This document shows positions 1-9,452 of a DNA stretch of 64,000 nt, in pieces (positions within the stretch are counted from its first letter, which is position 1; every line of letters starts with the position of its first letter). The DNA comes from Paralithodes platypus (taxonomy: Eukaryota; Arthropoda; Malacostraca; Decapoda; Lithodidae): NCBI GenBank assembly GCA_032716605.1, contig CM064502.1, positions 54,488,932 to 54,552,931 of the forward strand. The letters run 5' to 3'. The position numbers and the translations under genes were made by a program. The notes below the pieces were generated by a model. The model saw only the letters and a program-made list of their open reading frames with translations. It ran no database searches and was not told the DNA's origin.

Positions 1-90
1 CATATATATCTTTCCTAAGCTTCACAAAATCGTCTAAGCTGAAATCAAATGAAAAATGCGTTGCCGGTACCGTATGGGTTTAGCTGTATA
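1..90. repeat. Fragment of T3 TTAA-type MITE
   Basis: The window opens inside sequence resembling the inner part of the T3 family: a CTTTCCTAAGCTTCACAAAA block followed by a TCGTCTAAGC block. The same pair recurs as CCTTCCTAAGCTGAATAAAA plus TCGTCTAA at 53140-53175, 55210-55235 and elsewhere. Only one edge is visible, so the element's other end lies outside the window. Confidence 0.5.
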
Positions 91-239
91 GGACGCCTCA
101 GTGGTTGCATAAGGGATAGGTAATAGGGCTGGCTTAGCTATGTTCTAATATCTGTTGCCTTCTAGAGGACGTCGACAGTCAAGCAAACCTCGCATCCAAA
201 ATTAACTTATACAGCCTTGGGAAGTTGAATTTCTCACTT

Positions 240-362
240 CTGTCTTGATAGCGTAATGCATAAATGCGCTGAATTTCGGTGTGAGCATCCTAAGTTCGAG
301 TCCTTGGAGTGCCACATGTATTTGTTGATTGCATTAATTGAGTTTAGAAGTAAAGTTGGTTG
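240..362 (+). repeat. SINE-A, tRNA-derived SINE copy
   Basis: A tRNA-like head contains a D-arm/box A-like TGATAGCGTAATGCATAA and a box B-like AAGTTCGAGTCC, followed by a shared tail (CCACATGTATTTGTTGATT then GAGTTTAGAAGTAAAGTTGG). The same head and tail occur reversed at 17917-18100 and 19652-19775 and forward at 47480-47595. Repetition with a common non-tRNA tail marks it as a SINE rather than a tRNA gene. Confidence 0.6.
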
Positions 363-377
363 CCTGAATTGTGTTAG

Positions 378-598
378 TTAAACCTTTTCATTACTGGTGC
401 CGTGCTATGAACTTTATTGTAGCTACCAATATACTGTACTATTTTAATCAGTTCAAAATGGGCCTCCAGCAATTAAGAAGCTTGATACAGTAGTATCTCT
501 AACTATTTATAGTATCACAGATCCTTCTTAAACTTCAAAAAATCATCTAAATATAGATAGAATATTATTATAGACATAGAGAGTACAGAAGGGGTTAG
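378..598 (+). mobile_element. T3 MITE, left-arm copy
   Basis: It starts with TTAAACCTTTTCATTACTGG and ends with GAGTACAGAAGGGGTTAG, so the termini are TTAA-flanked CCC/GGG-type as in piggyBac-superfamily elements. The inner part carries the family motifs GGGCCTCCAGCAATTAA and AGATCCTTCTTAAACTTC. The right-end TTAA has mutated to TTAG. Confidence 0.6.
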
Positions 599-795
599 GA
601 TGTTATAAAGGCCACAGGTCCGACTATCATAGATGCGCTACAAATAGCACACGATGCAGGGTATGCTGTCAGGATCACAACAGGGAACACTGTACCGTAG
701 TAAAAAAACACAAAATGGGAGAAGAAACCTCCGAGAAATGTGACAACTGCAAAGAAGGCCACTGGGCATGCTAGCAAAATGTACAGAAAACTCTA
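595..795 (+). pseudogene. Remnant of a piggyBac-like transposase C-terminal cysteine-rich domain
   Basis: In one plus-strand frame (from about 612) the reading is histidine- and cysteine-rich: an RCRVC motif, a CQDH..REHC block, then KCDNCKEGHWAC before an in-frame TAG. A CxxC pair followed by a second CxxC and further Cys/His near the protein end resembles the C-terminal zinc-binding region of PGBD/piggyBac transposases. Its position beside TTAA-type termini agrees. No catalytic domain is present, so it is a decayed 3' remnant. A different zinc-knuckle protein, for instance gag-like, is possible. Confidence 0.35.
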
Positions 796-802
796 AGTCA
801 TA

Positions 803-1280
803 TTAACCCTTCCTGCCCGGTTGTCATTTTAAAATGACACCACGAAATAAGGGCAGGTGCCCGGGTGTCCTTTCAGGACTTTTAAGCTTGAAAGCCTATT
901 CAGCTTGGTCTGAACGCTGTGCGTCCGACGCATGTAAACAAAGCCGATCGCGTCACCGCACCTCCGAAAACAAGAAGGAGAAGACTCGTTTGTTATTGTA
1001 TGTCTGTATGTCGTTGTTTCAGTAGTGAAAAGATCGTCGTATTGCTAACATCGCCTGAAAATGCTCTCCACTGAAATCGTCATCACAACTGAACCAGTTG
1101 ACTTAGAGAGCTCTACTCAACGCCAGTCTACAGATTGGAAACCGCACTACATTTATAGATGCGTGGGAAACAGTTAAAATTAACAAAAATACGGTAGCCT
1201 TGGCCTAGACATTTTTCGGCCAGATCGCCCGGGTAGCCCACCCTGTCCTTTGGAGATACAGCCCGGGCCAGGAGGGTTAA
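803..1280 (+). mobile_element. P1 MITE (piggyBac-like, about 478 bp), copy a
   Basis: TTAA sits at both ends with inverted termini CCCTTCCTGCCCGG and CCGGGCCAGGAGGG. Two relatives at 22959-23428 and 34137-34621 share the whole body, including TCTGAACGCTGTGCGTCC and ACAACTGAACCAGTTGAC. The empty-site sequence survives in the right arm of the surrounding palindrome, confirming TTAA-specific insertion. No ORF of transposase size exists, so it is non-autonomous. Confidence 0.85.
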
Positions 1281-1343
1281 AAACCCCGAGAACCAGCAAA
1301 TAATGTGTTGTATCATTATTTGCTGGTTCTCGGGGTTTTTAAA
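1281..1343. repeat. Hairpin at the palindrome centre
   Basis: AAACCCCGAGAACCAGCAAA and the following ATAATG are followed, after a spacer of about 8 nt, by their exact reverse complement. This is the symmetry axis of the 1.4-kb inverted duplication. Confidence 0.8.
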
Positions 1344-1369
1344 ATTACTTAGAGTTTTCCGTATATTTT

Positions 1370-1546
1370 AGAAGCTTGCCCAGTAACCTTCTTTGCAGTT
1401 GTCACATTCCTCGGAGGTTTCTTCTCCCATTTTGTGTTTTTATACTACGGTACAGTGTTCCCTGTTGTGATCCTGGCAGCATACCCTGCATCGTGTGGTA
1501 TTTGTAGTGCATCTATGATAGTCAGACCTTTGGCCTTTATGACATC
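1370..1546 (-). pseudogene. Second copy of the piggyBac-like cysteine-rich remnant
   Basis: On the minus strand this matches the remnant at 595-795 with substitutions: RCRVC and ECDNCKEG are kept, the last GHWAC has become GYWAS, and an extra stop sits between the two cysteine pairs. Both arms therefore carry a non-functional C-terminal fragment that has diverged since the inverted duplication. Confidence 0.35.
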
Positions 1547-1756
1547 TTAACCCCTTCTTTAATCTCTATGTCTATAATTTTATTCTATCTATATTTTGAA
1601 TTTTTTTTTTTTAAGTTTAAGAAGGAGCTGTGATACTAAAAATATTTAAATAGTTTGAAGCTTGTTAATTGCTGGAGGTCCTATTTCAACTGATTAAAAT
1701 AGTCTATTAGTAGCCGCAGTAAAGTTTAAAGCACGGCACAGTACTGGAAATGTTAA
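1547..1756 (-). mobile_element. T3 MITE, right-arm copy
   Basis: It is bounded by TTAA at 1547 and 1753 and is the reverse complement of the copy at 378-598, sharing the inner motif around 1630-1680 (AGAAGGAGCTGTGATAC, GGAGGTCCTATTTCAACTG). Its TTAA ends are better preserved than those of the left arm. Confidence 0.65.
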
Positions 1757-1770
1757 CTAGAAACGCTATA

Positions 1771-3017
1771 GTCTATCTATCTATCTATTGCCTGACGCCG
1801 TGATCCCCGAAGGGGTGGCCACGAACGAACCGCCCCCATGCACCTCTGTCCCCAGTCAGTCGACGCCCCTCCCCCCAACCAGCACCGCCTTCGTTCATGT
1901 AGTTCCTCACTCCATCCTTCCACCTCATATTCGGTCTACCTCTCCCCGTCTGTCCCTCCACCTCGCTCTCGTACACCCTCTTAGTCATTCTCTCGCTTTC
2001 CATACGTTCCATATGGCCGAACCATCTCAAGTTGTTCCTTTTCACACTTTCCAGCACATCTACCTCCACACCACACCTCCTTCTTACTTCCTCATTAGTC
2101 TGTCTATCCCTCCATGTAACTCCGCACGCACTCCTTAAGTAATTCATTTCCACTGCTCTCACTCTTGGTCTGAGTCTCTCAACCAACGTCCATGATTCGC
2201 TTCCGTAAGTCAGTGTCGGGATTACCACACTGTCATGCAAGGACTTCTTCACTTCCATACTGACCACCCTATTTCTTGTTACTGCTTTTAGCATTCCTAA
2301 ACCCTCTTCCCCTGTTGTACCCTCTCCCGCACCTCTTCATCCATAGTCCCATCTTTACTCAACACACTGCCCAGATACTTAAAAGAGTTGACGATCTCCA
2401 TAGCCTGACCGTTCAGCTTCACCTCACACTCTGTGACTTCACCCTTTCGAAGACCATAACCTTGCTCTTCCCCGTATTTACCTTCAAATTCCGTTTTTTG
2501 CACACTGTTCCAAACTCATTTACCAGACCCTGCAACTCCCATTCATTATCACTCATCAGAACTGTATCATCCGCAAACAGCAGTATAGGTAGCTTCCACT
2601 CAATTCCCTCCCTTTTCAGCGATACACCAACATTCACTGCTCTTGATAGTATTTCTTTCATGACTCCATCCATATATACAGTAAACAACCACGGGGACAT
2701 CACACACCCCTGTTTCAAACCAACATTCAGGTCAAAGAACTCGCTCTGCTCACTCTCCACACGTACTGCCGCCTTTGCACCCTCATACATGCTCTTCACT
2801 GCTTTCAGCAACTTGCCCTCTACTCCGTATATTCTAAGTACTTTCCACAAACCTTCTCTATCCACTCTGTCATAGGCCTTCTCCAAGTCCATAAAGGCAA
2901 CATACACCTTTTGTTTCTTCTCCAGATACTTCTCCACAACACAATTCAGGGTAAAATCTGATCTACACATCCTCTTCCCTTCCTAAAACCTCCCTGCTCG
3001 TCGCCTATCCATTTCTC
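1771..3017 (-). pseudogene. 5'-truncated RTE-like non-LTR retrotransposon, reverse transcriptase part
   Basis: Minus-strand reading gives RT blocks EQGGFRKGRGCVDQ (about 2970-3000), AFMDLEKAYDRVDREGLW (motif A), VGLKQGCVMSPWLF (motif B) and LLFADDTVLMSDN (FADD catalytic motif C), then a thumb/C-terminal stretch with GSESWTL and LRWFGHMERM. The frame is broken at about 2960, 2440 and 2297, so it is dead. The upstream endonuclease is missing. The 3' end has a short hairpin (CCCCTTCGGGG) and an ATAG-type microsatellite tail at 1771-1790, as in RTE-class elements. The 5' break coincides with the palindrome starting at 3018. Shorter relatives lie at 40420-40614 and 45497-45540. Confidence 0.85.
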
Positions 3018-3301
3018 CGCTATAGTATATTACTTAAAACTAGGCCAAACCTCTTGAATACTAACCTCTAGACCTGATCATGTTCTAAGGAGAACTCCCA
3101 AGAAAAAATGAGCTACCGTATGCAGCGTTGGGAACTGCTCACCGAGACGCTATGAACTCCATGTCATAGCGTCTCGTTGAGAAGTTTCCAACGCTGCATA
3201 CGGTAGGTAATTTTTTCTTGGGATTTCTCCTTAGAAAGTGATCAGGTCTAGAGGTTAGTATTCAAGAGGTTTGGCCGACTTTTAATGAATATACTATAGC
3301 G
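3018..3301. repeat. 284-bp palindrome, foldback MITE candidate
   Basis: The arms CGCTATAGTATATTACTTAA and TTTTAATGAATATACTATAGCG pair outermost. They continue inward through GGCCAAACCTCTTGAATACT and its complement to a centre near 3158 (GAGACGCTATGA versus TCATAGCGTCTC). Nearly the whole segment folds on itself. No coding potential is seen. It abuts the 5' break of the RTE fragment. Confidence 0.8.
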
Positions 3302-3436
3302 TTTCCAGTATTTATTATGCGTGTTTTATGTTTATCGAAAGTCTGTATAGCCATTCTTAACTCAGTCGCCTGAATTTAATGTTTTTTAATGATTACACTT
3401 CATAAATTAGTGAATGAAATTCTCTCTGCTTCAAAA

Positions 3437-3773
3437 TTCCTCACTTGACCCCTTCACCGCCATTGTTATTTTTATCGTATTCTGGATTTATGTATATGTA
3501 TGTACACTCGGTCCAAAAAGTATCTGCACCCCTACGCTGATCATCAGGTGTGTACAGCTCGATAGGGTTGGTAACTCTGCCTGCAACTACAGTATATCCG
3601 ATCGTCTCTGACACACGGATATAGTTGCAGGCAGAGGTACCAACCCTATCGAGTTGTACACCTGATGATCAGCGTAGGGGTGCAGATACTTTTTTGACCG
3701 AGTGTACATACATAAATCCAGAATACAATGAAAATAATTATGGCAGTGAAGGGGTTAAGTGAGGAATTTCTGT
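3437..3773. repeat. Palindrome enclosing a mariner-like MITE
   Basis: About 337 bp folds on itself. The outer arms start TTCCTCACTTGACCCCTTCA and end TGAAGGGGTTAAGTGAGGAA; the inner arms are a mariner-type inverted repeat. Symmetry continues past the transposon ends into the flanks, so the flanking DNA is part of the same palindrome. Confidence 0.75.
3515..3704. mobile_element. Tc1/mariner-like MITE (190 bp)
   Basis: It is bounded by TA on each side, with long inverted repeats beginning CACTCGGTCCAAAAAGTATC and ending GATACTTTTTTGACCGAGTG. The CACT...GGTC..AAAAGTATCTG terminus is typical of Tc1/mariner ends. The inner arms meet around 3605 near GATCGTCTCTGACACACGG. No transposase is present. 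Confidence 0.75.
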
Positions 3774-3960
3774 TTTGTGTATTATGTTTCATTTTTTTTT
3801 TTTTTGCTAAATATTTTTTTCCACATACTGTATTGACTTTGATTAGTTGTTTTTTGTCTTTATATTGTGTCGTCCCAGTTTTGGATGATATTAAAATTGG
3901 CTACAGACTAACTTTAGGAATAAAATGCAAGTTGTTACATATATTTTCTTTTGTTTTCAG
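3774..3960. other. Interval with T-tract, no gene seen
   Basis: A T-tract occurs near 3790-3830, followed by AT-rich sequence. A polypyrimidine-rich stretch ending in TTTTCAG at 3960 is the acceptor considered for the candidate exon beginning at 3961. Confidence 0.4.
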
Positions 3961-4050
3961 GTCAAGTGTTCCCATGATGTAGCAACAATCTGTTGGCTGT
4001 TGCCGTGGTGGTATGGCTGCCTGGTCCCGGCCTCTACTGCTTTAAGAAAT
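3961..4050 (+). other. Candidate orphan internal exon (90 bp)
   Basis: A strong 3' splice site (TTTTCTTTTGTTTTCAG ending at 3960) precedes 90 bases without stops in frame 1. They are followed at 4051 by GTAAGT, a full-consensus donor. The reading is 30 residues, rich in Cys, Trp and Leu (KCSHDVATICWLLPWW and on), and starts and ends on codon boundaries. I do not recognise the peptide. No partner exon is identified nearby, and chance splice signals in AT-rich DNA are common. Confidence 0.3.
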
Positions 4051-4384
4051 GTAAGTACAGTACTGTATATTCATAATCGTTTTGTTTTTGGTTGCTTAGT
4101 TTATCATAATGTATGTTCCATCAATTGCGTCTATTCAATCAACTTCCAGTTACTTAAGCAGTTGACATGTGTTGATGCTTTTAATAAACCAGTGAAGTCG
4201 CACCTATTTCTGAAGGCTTATGATACTGCGGATCATAGAGTTCTTGTACTGATGACTATAAACATATACTATTTTGTGTTTGAAAAATTGAAGTTAATGC
4301 GAGCGCTCGTGAATCATCTTTGAGAATTGGCGCTCGTACAATACAGTACCAGCCTATTATTATTAATATTATTATTATCTACAG

Positions 4385-7300
4385 TTGTTGTTGTTGTTCC
4401 CTAAGCTGCCTGGCCGAACAGCCCCGAGTCCCTGAGAAAGGCCATGGCCACGATCGGGCTTTCCCACAGAGCTCTCATTGAGTGTAGATTGTGTTGTTGG
4501 CGTAAGTGGTTGTGTGAAATGCAGTCCTCTATGATGTGTTTAATGGTATGGGATGCTGTGTTACATCCCGGGCAGGCGTCGACAACGGAGTCATCCAGTC
4601 TCTTCTGATAGCTCAGGAGAGCTGGATGGTGTCCGCATCTCAGCCTGGCCAGGTGGACTCAGTCCTCGGGAGGATTCGGAAGGATGGATTTCGGGAGGTC
4701 GTGCATGCAGCTGCGTGTTGTCTGTAAGTGAGTGGATGGATCGGTGAGAGATATGAGTATGGATGTGCTTCTGGAAGTTGGTTCGGGGTGGGCAGGGAGG
4801 GAGAAAGGACAATAATTGTGTGTGATACCGTGTGCTGGGTGTTGTTTTGATATTTCTTGGTGTCTGTGGGTGTGTTGCCATGTAGTTTAGTGGGTGGTCT
4901 TGGTTCGTGGAGGCTGCTGCCAGGAATTGAGTGCCTCTCATGTCCAGATGGTCTTTGACGATTTTGGCCTCCTGATGTAGGTGATCTGTGGGTGCAGCAG
5001 CTGTGCAGCCTGTAATGATCTTCAGGGCTTTGTTTTGAATAGTCTGTAAGGTCTTATGATATGTTTCAGCTAGGTTAGAAGCCCAGGCTGGGCTTGCGTA
5101 TTCCATCACTGATCTTATGTATTGTTTATATACTGTGGTGGTAGTTTCTTTGTTGTGTCCAAATTTTGTGTGAGCAAGTGACCTGAGGGCATTAAGTCTG
5201 GGTGTCAGTTTCTTTTTAATGTTTGTGGTGTGCTGTTTGAATGTCATACGAGTATCATATGTTACTCCTAGGATTTTGGGTGTGTGTGTATGTGTTAGGG
5301 GTGTGTTGTTTATGGTGAGTTGAGGGATGCATTCGTGTTCTCCTGTCCAACTCGTGAGCAGGGTTGCGGTGGATTTGGCTGGGGCTAGATTAAGTCTGTT
5401 TGTAGTGCACCAGCCATGTAGTGTGTTGAGATAGGGTTGAAGGAGATCTGTTGCTCTTTTTGGGTCATGGTGTGTGCATGTGAGTGTTATGTCATCTGCA
5501 TAGGAGGCCAAGTTTATTTGGGGCGTATTGGGTGTAGTTATATCGTGCATGTACAGATTGAAGAGTGCGGGCGATAGGACGGATTCTTGTGGGACTCCGT
5601 TTGGAAAGTTTCTGATTTTAGATGACTGACCGGCAAAAGATACGTGTGAACATCTGCCTGCTAGGAAGTTGGCCAGCCACCTTTTTGTGTTGTTGTGCAT
5701 GTTTGTGTTGTAGATTTTGTTTGTTAGGTTGTGGCGGGGGATGGCATCGAAGGCTTTACTAATGTCGAGTGTGGCTAATAGTGATCTGTGTGGTGGTCCA
5801 GCTGAGTTGATGCCGTCGAAAGCTCTTTGTGTAAGGTCTGTGAGAAGAGTGTTTGTGGAGTGCAGTGGCCTAAAGCCATGTTGTGTTGGAGCTAGGGGTA
5901 GGTCAGGTGTAATTAGTTGTAATACTAGGCGTTCCATGACTTTGGAGGGGGAGCAAAGGAGTGTGATGGGGCGGTGCGAGGAGGGTAGCGTGGGGTCTGT
6001 TGGGTTTGGGGAATGTGATGATGATACCATGCTTCCAAATGTCTGGTATTGTGGTTTGTGAATAGCTGCAGTTTGATATGTTAGTGAGTGCTTGTATGCC
6101 TTGTGGTCCCAGGTGTCTGAGGTGTATGTTGCTTATGTTGTCTAGGCCACAGGCGGGTGAGTGCTTGAGACTGTTGATGATATGCTTTGTCTGGTGATTG
6201 GTGAAGGGCGCATAGTCAGGGTCTGTGGGGAATTGTCTCTTACGTCGGACGACACGTCGGTCGTCTTTGTGAGGTTTTAGGTGACTGACATGTGAGAAGT
6301 GATTGATGAGAGTGTTTGCTTGTTGTTTACATGAAGGAGTAGAGTCTGTTGTGATTGCAGCATGTGATTGTGTTGTGTTGCTGTTGGAAAGTGTGATGCT
6401 GTTTAGTGTTTTGTAGAGTTTTTTGGGGTTTGTTTTGTGATCAAGTGTTTGTAGGAAGTTATTCCAATTTAGTTTTTGTTGTTCTTGTATTTTGTTGTTA
6501 GTTTGGGTGTTGAGTGCTTGAATTTGTTGTGTGATGTCTTGTGTGTGGGGTGCTGGGGAGTGTTTCAGTATGTCGCGTTGTCTGATGAGGTTTTGAATTT
6601 CTGGTGTGAAGTTGGGGTTGTGTCATTTTCTGTTACCTCTTGGAATGTGTTTCTTGTCAGCATTTTGGATAGTTTTATTGAGTATGTGTACAGCATTGTT
6701 GATGTTAGTGATGGGTGTACTGTTTAGAGTTGTGAAGTGTTGTTCTGTCTCATTTGTGAATGCTTCCCAGTTAGCTCTTTTATAATTGGTGTATGTGTGT
6801 TTGTGGCTAGCTGGGGTGAGTCTGGTTTTGGTGGTGATAATGATCGGGAGGTGGTCAGAGCCCAAGGTTCTGACCACCCTCCAGGATGTTGTGGGGGCGA
6901 GTTCTGGGGAGCAAAAGGTGATGTCTGGAGATGATGGGTTATAGAGGGCTTGGTGAGGAATATGTGCATGTTGATGGATGTCGGTAAGGATGATGAGGTT
7001 ATCGGTTTGGTTTTGTAGTACCAGCCCTCTGTCTGTGTCGGGGTTGTCCACAAACCAGGCCGACGTCTTGGCGTTGAAGTCACCACCCAGGATGATGTGT
7101 GGGGTGTTTGTGATGTGTTGTAAGTGTGGTCTGTATTCACTTGGTACTGTAGGGGATGTTTGGGGAGGGATGTATGTGTTTATGATGGTTATGTTGGAGT
7201 TGTTGCCAGTGCGTATTTTAATTGACTATTTCTGTTGTGTTATCATTTGTGGGGAGGAGGGATTTGGTTTGTACACTGGTTACTATGTATGATATTTCTT

Positions 7301-8310
7301 TGTGTACCAGGGTGATGAGTCCACCGCCCCCGCCGACAGCCCGGTCTTGTCTGATGGTGGTGAAATTATGAAATGTGGGTGTTTTTTGTGTTGTGCAGAG
7401 TTTTGTTTCTTGTAAGATGGCAATGTGTATGTTGTGTTGTTTGATGAAGTGTGAGAGTTCGTGTTTCTTTGTGTTGATGCCATCTATGTTCAGTTGAAGA
7501 ATGTTAATGTTATGTGCACGATGTATGTTGGGTGCTGCTGCACGAGGATGGAGTGGGGGTGGGGGTGAGGGGCTGGGGGTTGGGATGGGTGAGGTGGGGG
7601 TGGGGATTGGGGAGCAGGAGATGGGGGTTGGAATGGATTAGGATGGGGTGTGGTGTGTTGAGTTGAGGATGTGGATGGTATGGGAAGGTTAGGTGGGTTA
7701 GGGAGGAGAGGTGGACGGGTTTTAGGGGGGGGGAGTGGATGATATGGGAAGGTTAGGTGGGTTGGGGAGGAGAGGTGGACGGGTTTTAGGCGAGGGATTT
7801 GACTGGGAGAGGGAGGGGCATGAGGAACAGGTCCAGGTGTTTGTGTAGTGTTTCTTGGAGGCAAGTGTTGTGCAGGTGAAGTGGGTCCAGTTCCTGCATG
7901 AATTGCAGAGAACTGAACCCTTAGTATGGCGACTCGAAGTGATGGGTTTTGAGCAAGTTGGACATATGTATGTGTACGTGGGTCCTGGGTTGCTCTCAAT
8001 GTCTCCGGCTAGAAGAAGTCTTCGAGAAATGACAGCCGGAGAGTCATTTCTCGGTGTAGGAAAAACTGTGTGATGTGTGTGTGTGGTGTGAGAGGTGTGG
8101 AAATTCCCGGCGCGACCGAAGCCGCTCCAAGGACCCGTGCCCCCAGGGAGTGGGTAGGGGATGGTTGTGACGGTTTGGCTCCCGAAACTGCTCCCCGCGG
8201 CCGGCATCCGGTTTTCCTCCACTGGTCGTTGATTTTGTCTTCGGCCGTGGAGGGTCGGCAGCCATCCGCGGTTGGTGGCCCCACGGCGTAGACGCCGCCA
8301 CATCACGACT
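4385..8310 (-). mobile_element. 2A-bearing non-LTR retrotransposon, full-length decayed copy 1
   Basis: The minus strand carries the whole element: 5' leader, N-terminal region with 2A motif DIESNPGP (7980-8003), PHD-like finger, proline-rich linker, AP-like endonuclease (GGDFNAK, SDHLPII), RT (LDISKAFDAI, SYADDITL) and C-terminal CCHC, ending near 4391 with an AAC-type tail. Direct repeats TTATCTACAGTTGTTG at 4375-4390 and 8311-8326 are the target-site duplication. The ORF is broken by several small indels (near 4670, 6010, 6625, 7060, 7225) and motif B reads VPQESVLSP instead of VPQGSVLSP, so it is inactive. It lacks 13 nt in the 5' region and 8 nt near the C-terminus relative to the copy at 27577-31549. 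Confidence 0.92.
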
Positions 8311-8350
8311 TTATCTACAGTTGTTGGCTTTGTTGTACTTTGTCGTGTAC

Positions 8351-9072
8351 GGTGGCGCTAATAAGTCATGTCCCAGCTGTCATTACATTTGGCTCGCTTT
8401 GTGCTGTATTAATGTCTGTCAGATGTTGTTGTTCCCCAAGCTGCCTGGCCGAACAGCCCCAAGTCCCCGAGCAAGGCCAAGGCCATAACCGAGCGCCCCC
8501 ACAGAACCCTCCCTGCCTACCACAATAAAGCCTGGGTGACCGAAGCCACTCCATGGCGGGTAGCTGAGGAAACGCCCGGGAAACCAAAGCCCCACCCAGG
8601 GCCCTGTGCCTCTCAGCAATTATGAAGAGAAAGTTGAGGAGCAAAGGAAAAATGTGACGCTTTGGCTTCCAATCTTGGTAGATTGGGAGGTCAATCCACG
8701 GAAGAGACGCCGTCACTTGAGATCTAGAAAATATATAAGTAAAAGGAACAGTCAGAGTAAGCTATGGGTATAGCAGAGATCGTTCAGTTCTCACTGATAG
8801 ACCAGCCCATTTCCACATGACTAGAACCCAATCCTCTCAGCATCAGCTAGGAAAGGCCCTAGAAAGCCACCTTTGGCAGGGGGATAGCTCCCCTATTTCA
8901 ACCCTTTCGGGGTTGGGCACCTGCTTGTCTGTCAGATGTTGAATAGGGTGGGTAAGTGTAGGAACATGTTTGTATATATCACTCGATATGAAGAAAATAA
9001 GCTTGGGTATTGCCGATACCAATTATTGATAAAAATATACTTGGTGCCGAGACATGACTTATTAGCGCCACT
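8351..9072. mobile_element. Mariner-like MITE split by a SINE insertion
   Basis: The inverted termini GTGGCGCTAATAAGTCATGT (left, 8352) and its reverse complement (right, ending 9071) bracket the segment. A 16-bp direct repeat GTACTTTGTCGTGTAC flanks it at 8335-8350 and 9073-9088. Without the nested element at 8429-8925 the body is only about 200 bp. GTGGCG...AAGT..TGTC termini fit Tc1/mariner-type ends; the long flanking repeat is unusual for that group. Confidence 0.6.
8429..8925 (-). mobile_element. Non-autonomous retroelement sharing both ends with the 2A LINE
   Basis: A 16-bp target duplication TGTCTGTCAGATGTTG lies at 8413-8428 and 8926-8941. The minus-strand 3' end (GGGGCTGTTCGGCCAGGCAG then CTTGGGGAACAACAAC) matches the 2A LINE 3' end over about 80 bp, including the AAC tail. 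An internal block (GACGGCGTCT, CCGTGG, TGACCTCCC around 8680-8712) matches the LINE 5' leader. The first 200 bp are unrelated to the LINE and begin with a stem-rich segment (GCAGG/CCTGC enclosing AACCC/GGGTT). No ORF. It is best read as a SINE mobilised by the 2A LINE. Truncated relatives lie at 11290-11380 and 14776-14840. Confidence 0.75.
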
Positions 9073-9119
9073 GTACTTTGTCGTGTACCATTATGCGTTT
9101 CTATGGTTGATGTATACTT

Positions 9120-9452
9120 GTGAATATTTTGATTGTATTGTTCTTTGCTTGGGTACTTTATATATTGGTTAGACACTTATGTTTTTTAGTATGGCTTGAT
9201 TTGAGTGGTTTGCTGTATCATTGGAACTCTCTCCCAAAATCAGTATTTCCCTGTTCTTATGACTTGAATTGCTCAGTGTGTCCTGGCATTTTGGTTCGAA
9301 CGTCCCTTGATTTTGGCCCTGTCACTCTTTCAACTCTGAGGAAGACACTCGCTATAGGCAGTTTTGCTTTTTGTCTCCCTCACTCAAATAGAAAAAATAT
9401 ATATATTTTGCTTGTGTATGGGTATATATTAGATTGGTTATGGTTTGCTTAA
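9120..9452 (+). pseudogene. Possible tail of a non-LTR reverse transcriptase
   Basis: One frame reads HWNSLPKSVFPCSYDL at about 9216-9263. This resembles the W-N-S-L-P..VF..SYDL segment near the C-terminus of many jockey/CR1-type RT proteins. The surrounding frame is hydrophobic and low complexity and nothing upstream shows RT motifs. If real it is a short dead 3' fragment. Confidence 0.3.

Larger units (their letters stand above)
378..1756. repeat. 1.4-kb inverted duplication interrupted by a MITE
   Basis: The left arm (378-802) and right arm (about 1281-1756) are reverse complements at high similarity. Each arm holds, from outside in, a T3 MITE and then a short cysteine-rich transposase remnant. 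The arms meet in a hairpin at 1281-1343. The left arm is interrupted at a TTAA by a P1 MITE (803-1280); the right arm keeps the uninterrupted sequence. This is either a head-to-head duplication or a foldback element. Confidence 0.8.

Noticed and set aside
7490..8306. Extra plus- and minus-strand frames within LINE copy 1 (and the same in 30696-31560)
   Set aside because: They are alternative-frame readings of the proline-rich linker, 2A/PHD region and leader of the LINE ORF.
8880..8925. HDV-like or hammerhead ribozyme at the 5' end of the SINE
   Set aside because: Stems GCAGG/CCTGC and AACCC/GGGTT exist, but I could not place the catalytic core of either ribozyme class; a covariance-model search would decide.
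9120..9452. Membrane protein from a hydrophobic frame
   Set aside because: Hydrophobicity follows T-richness; the only suggestive part resembles an RT tail.
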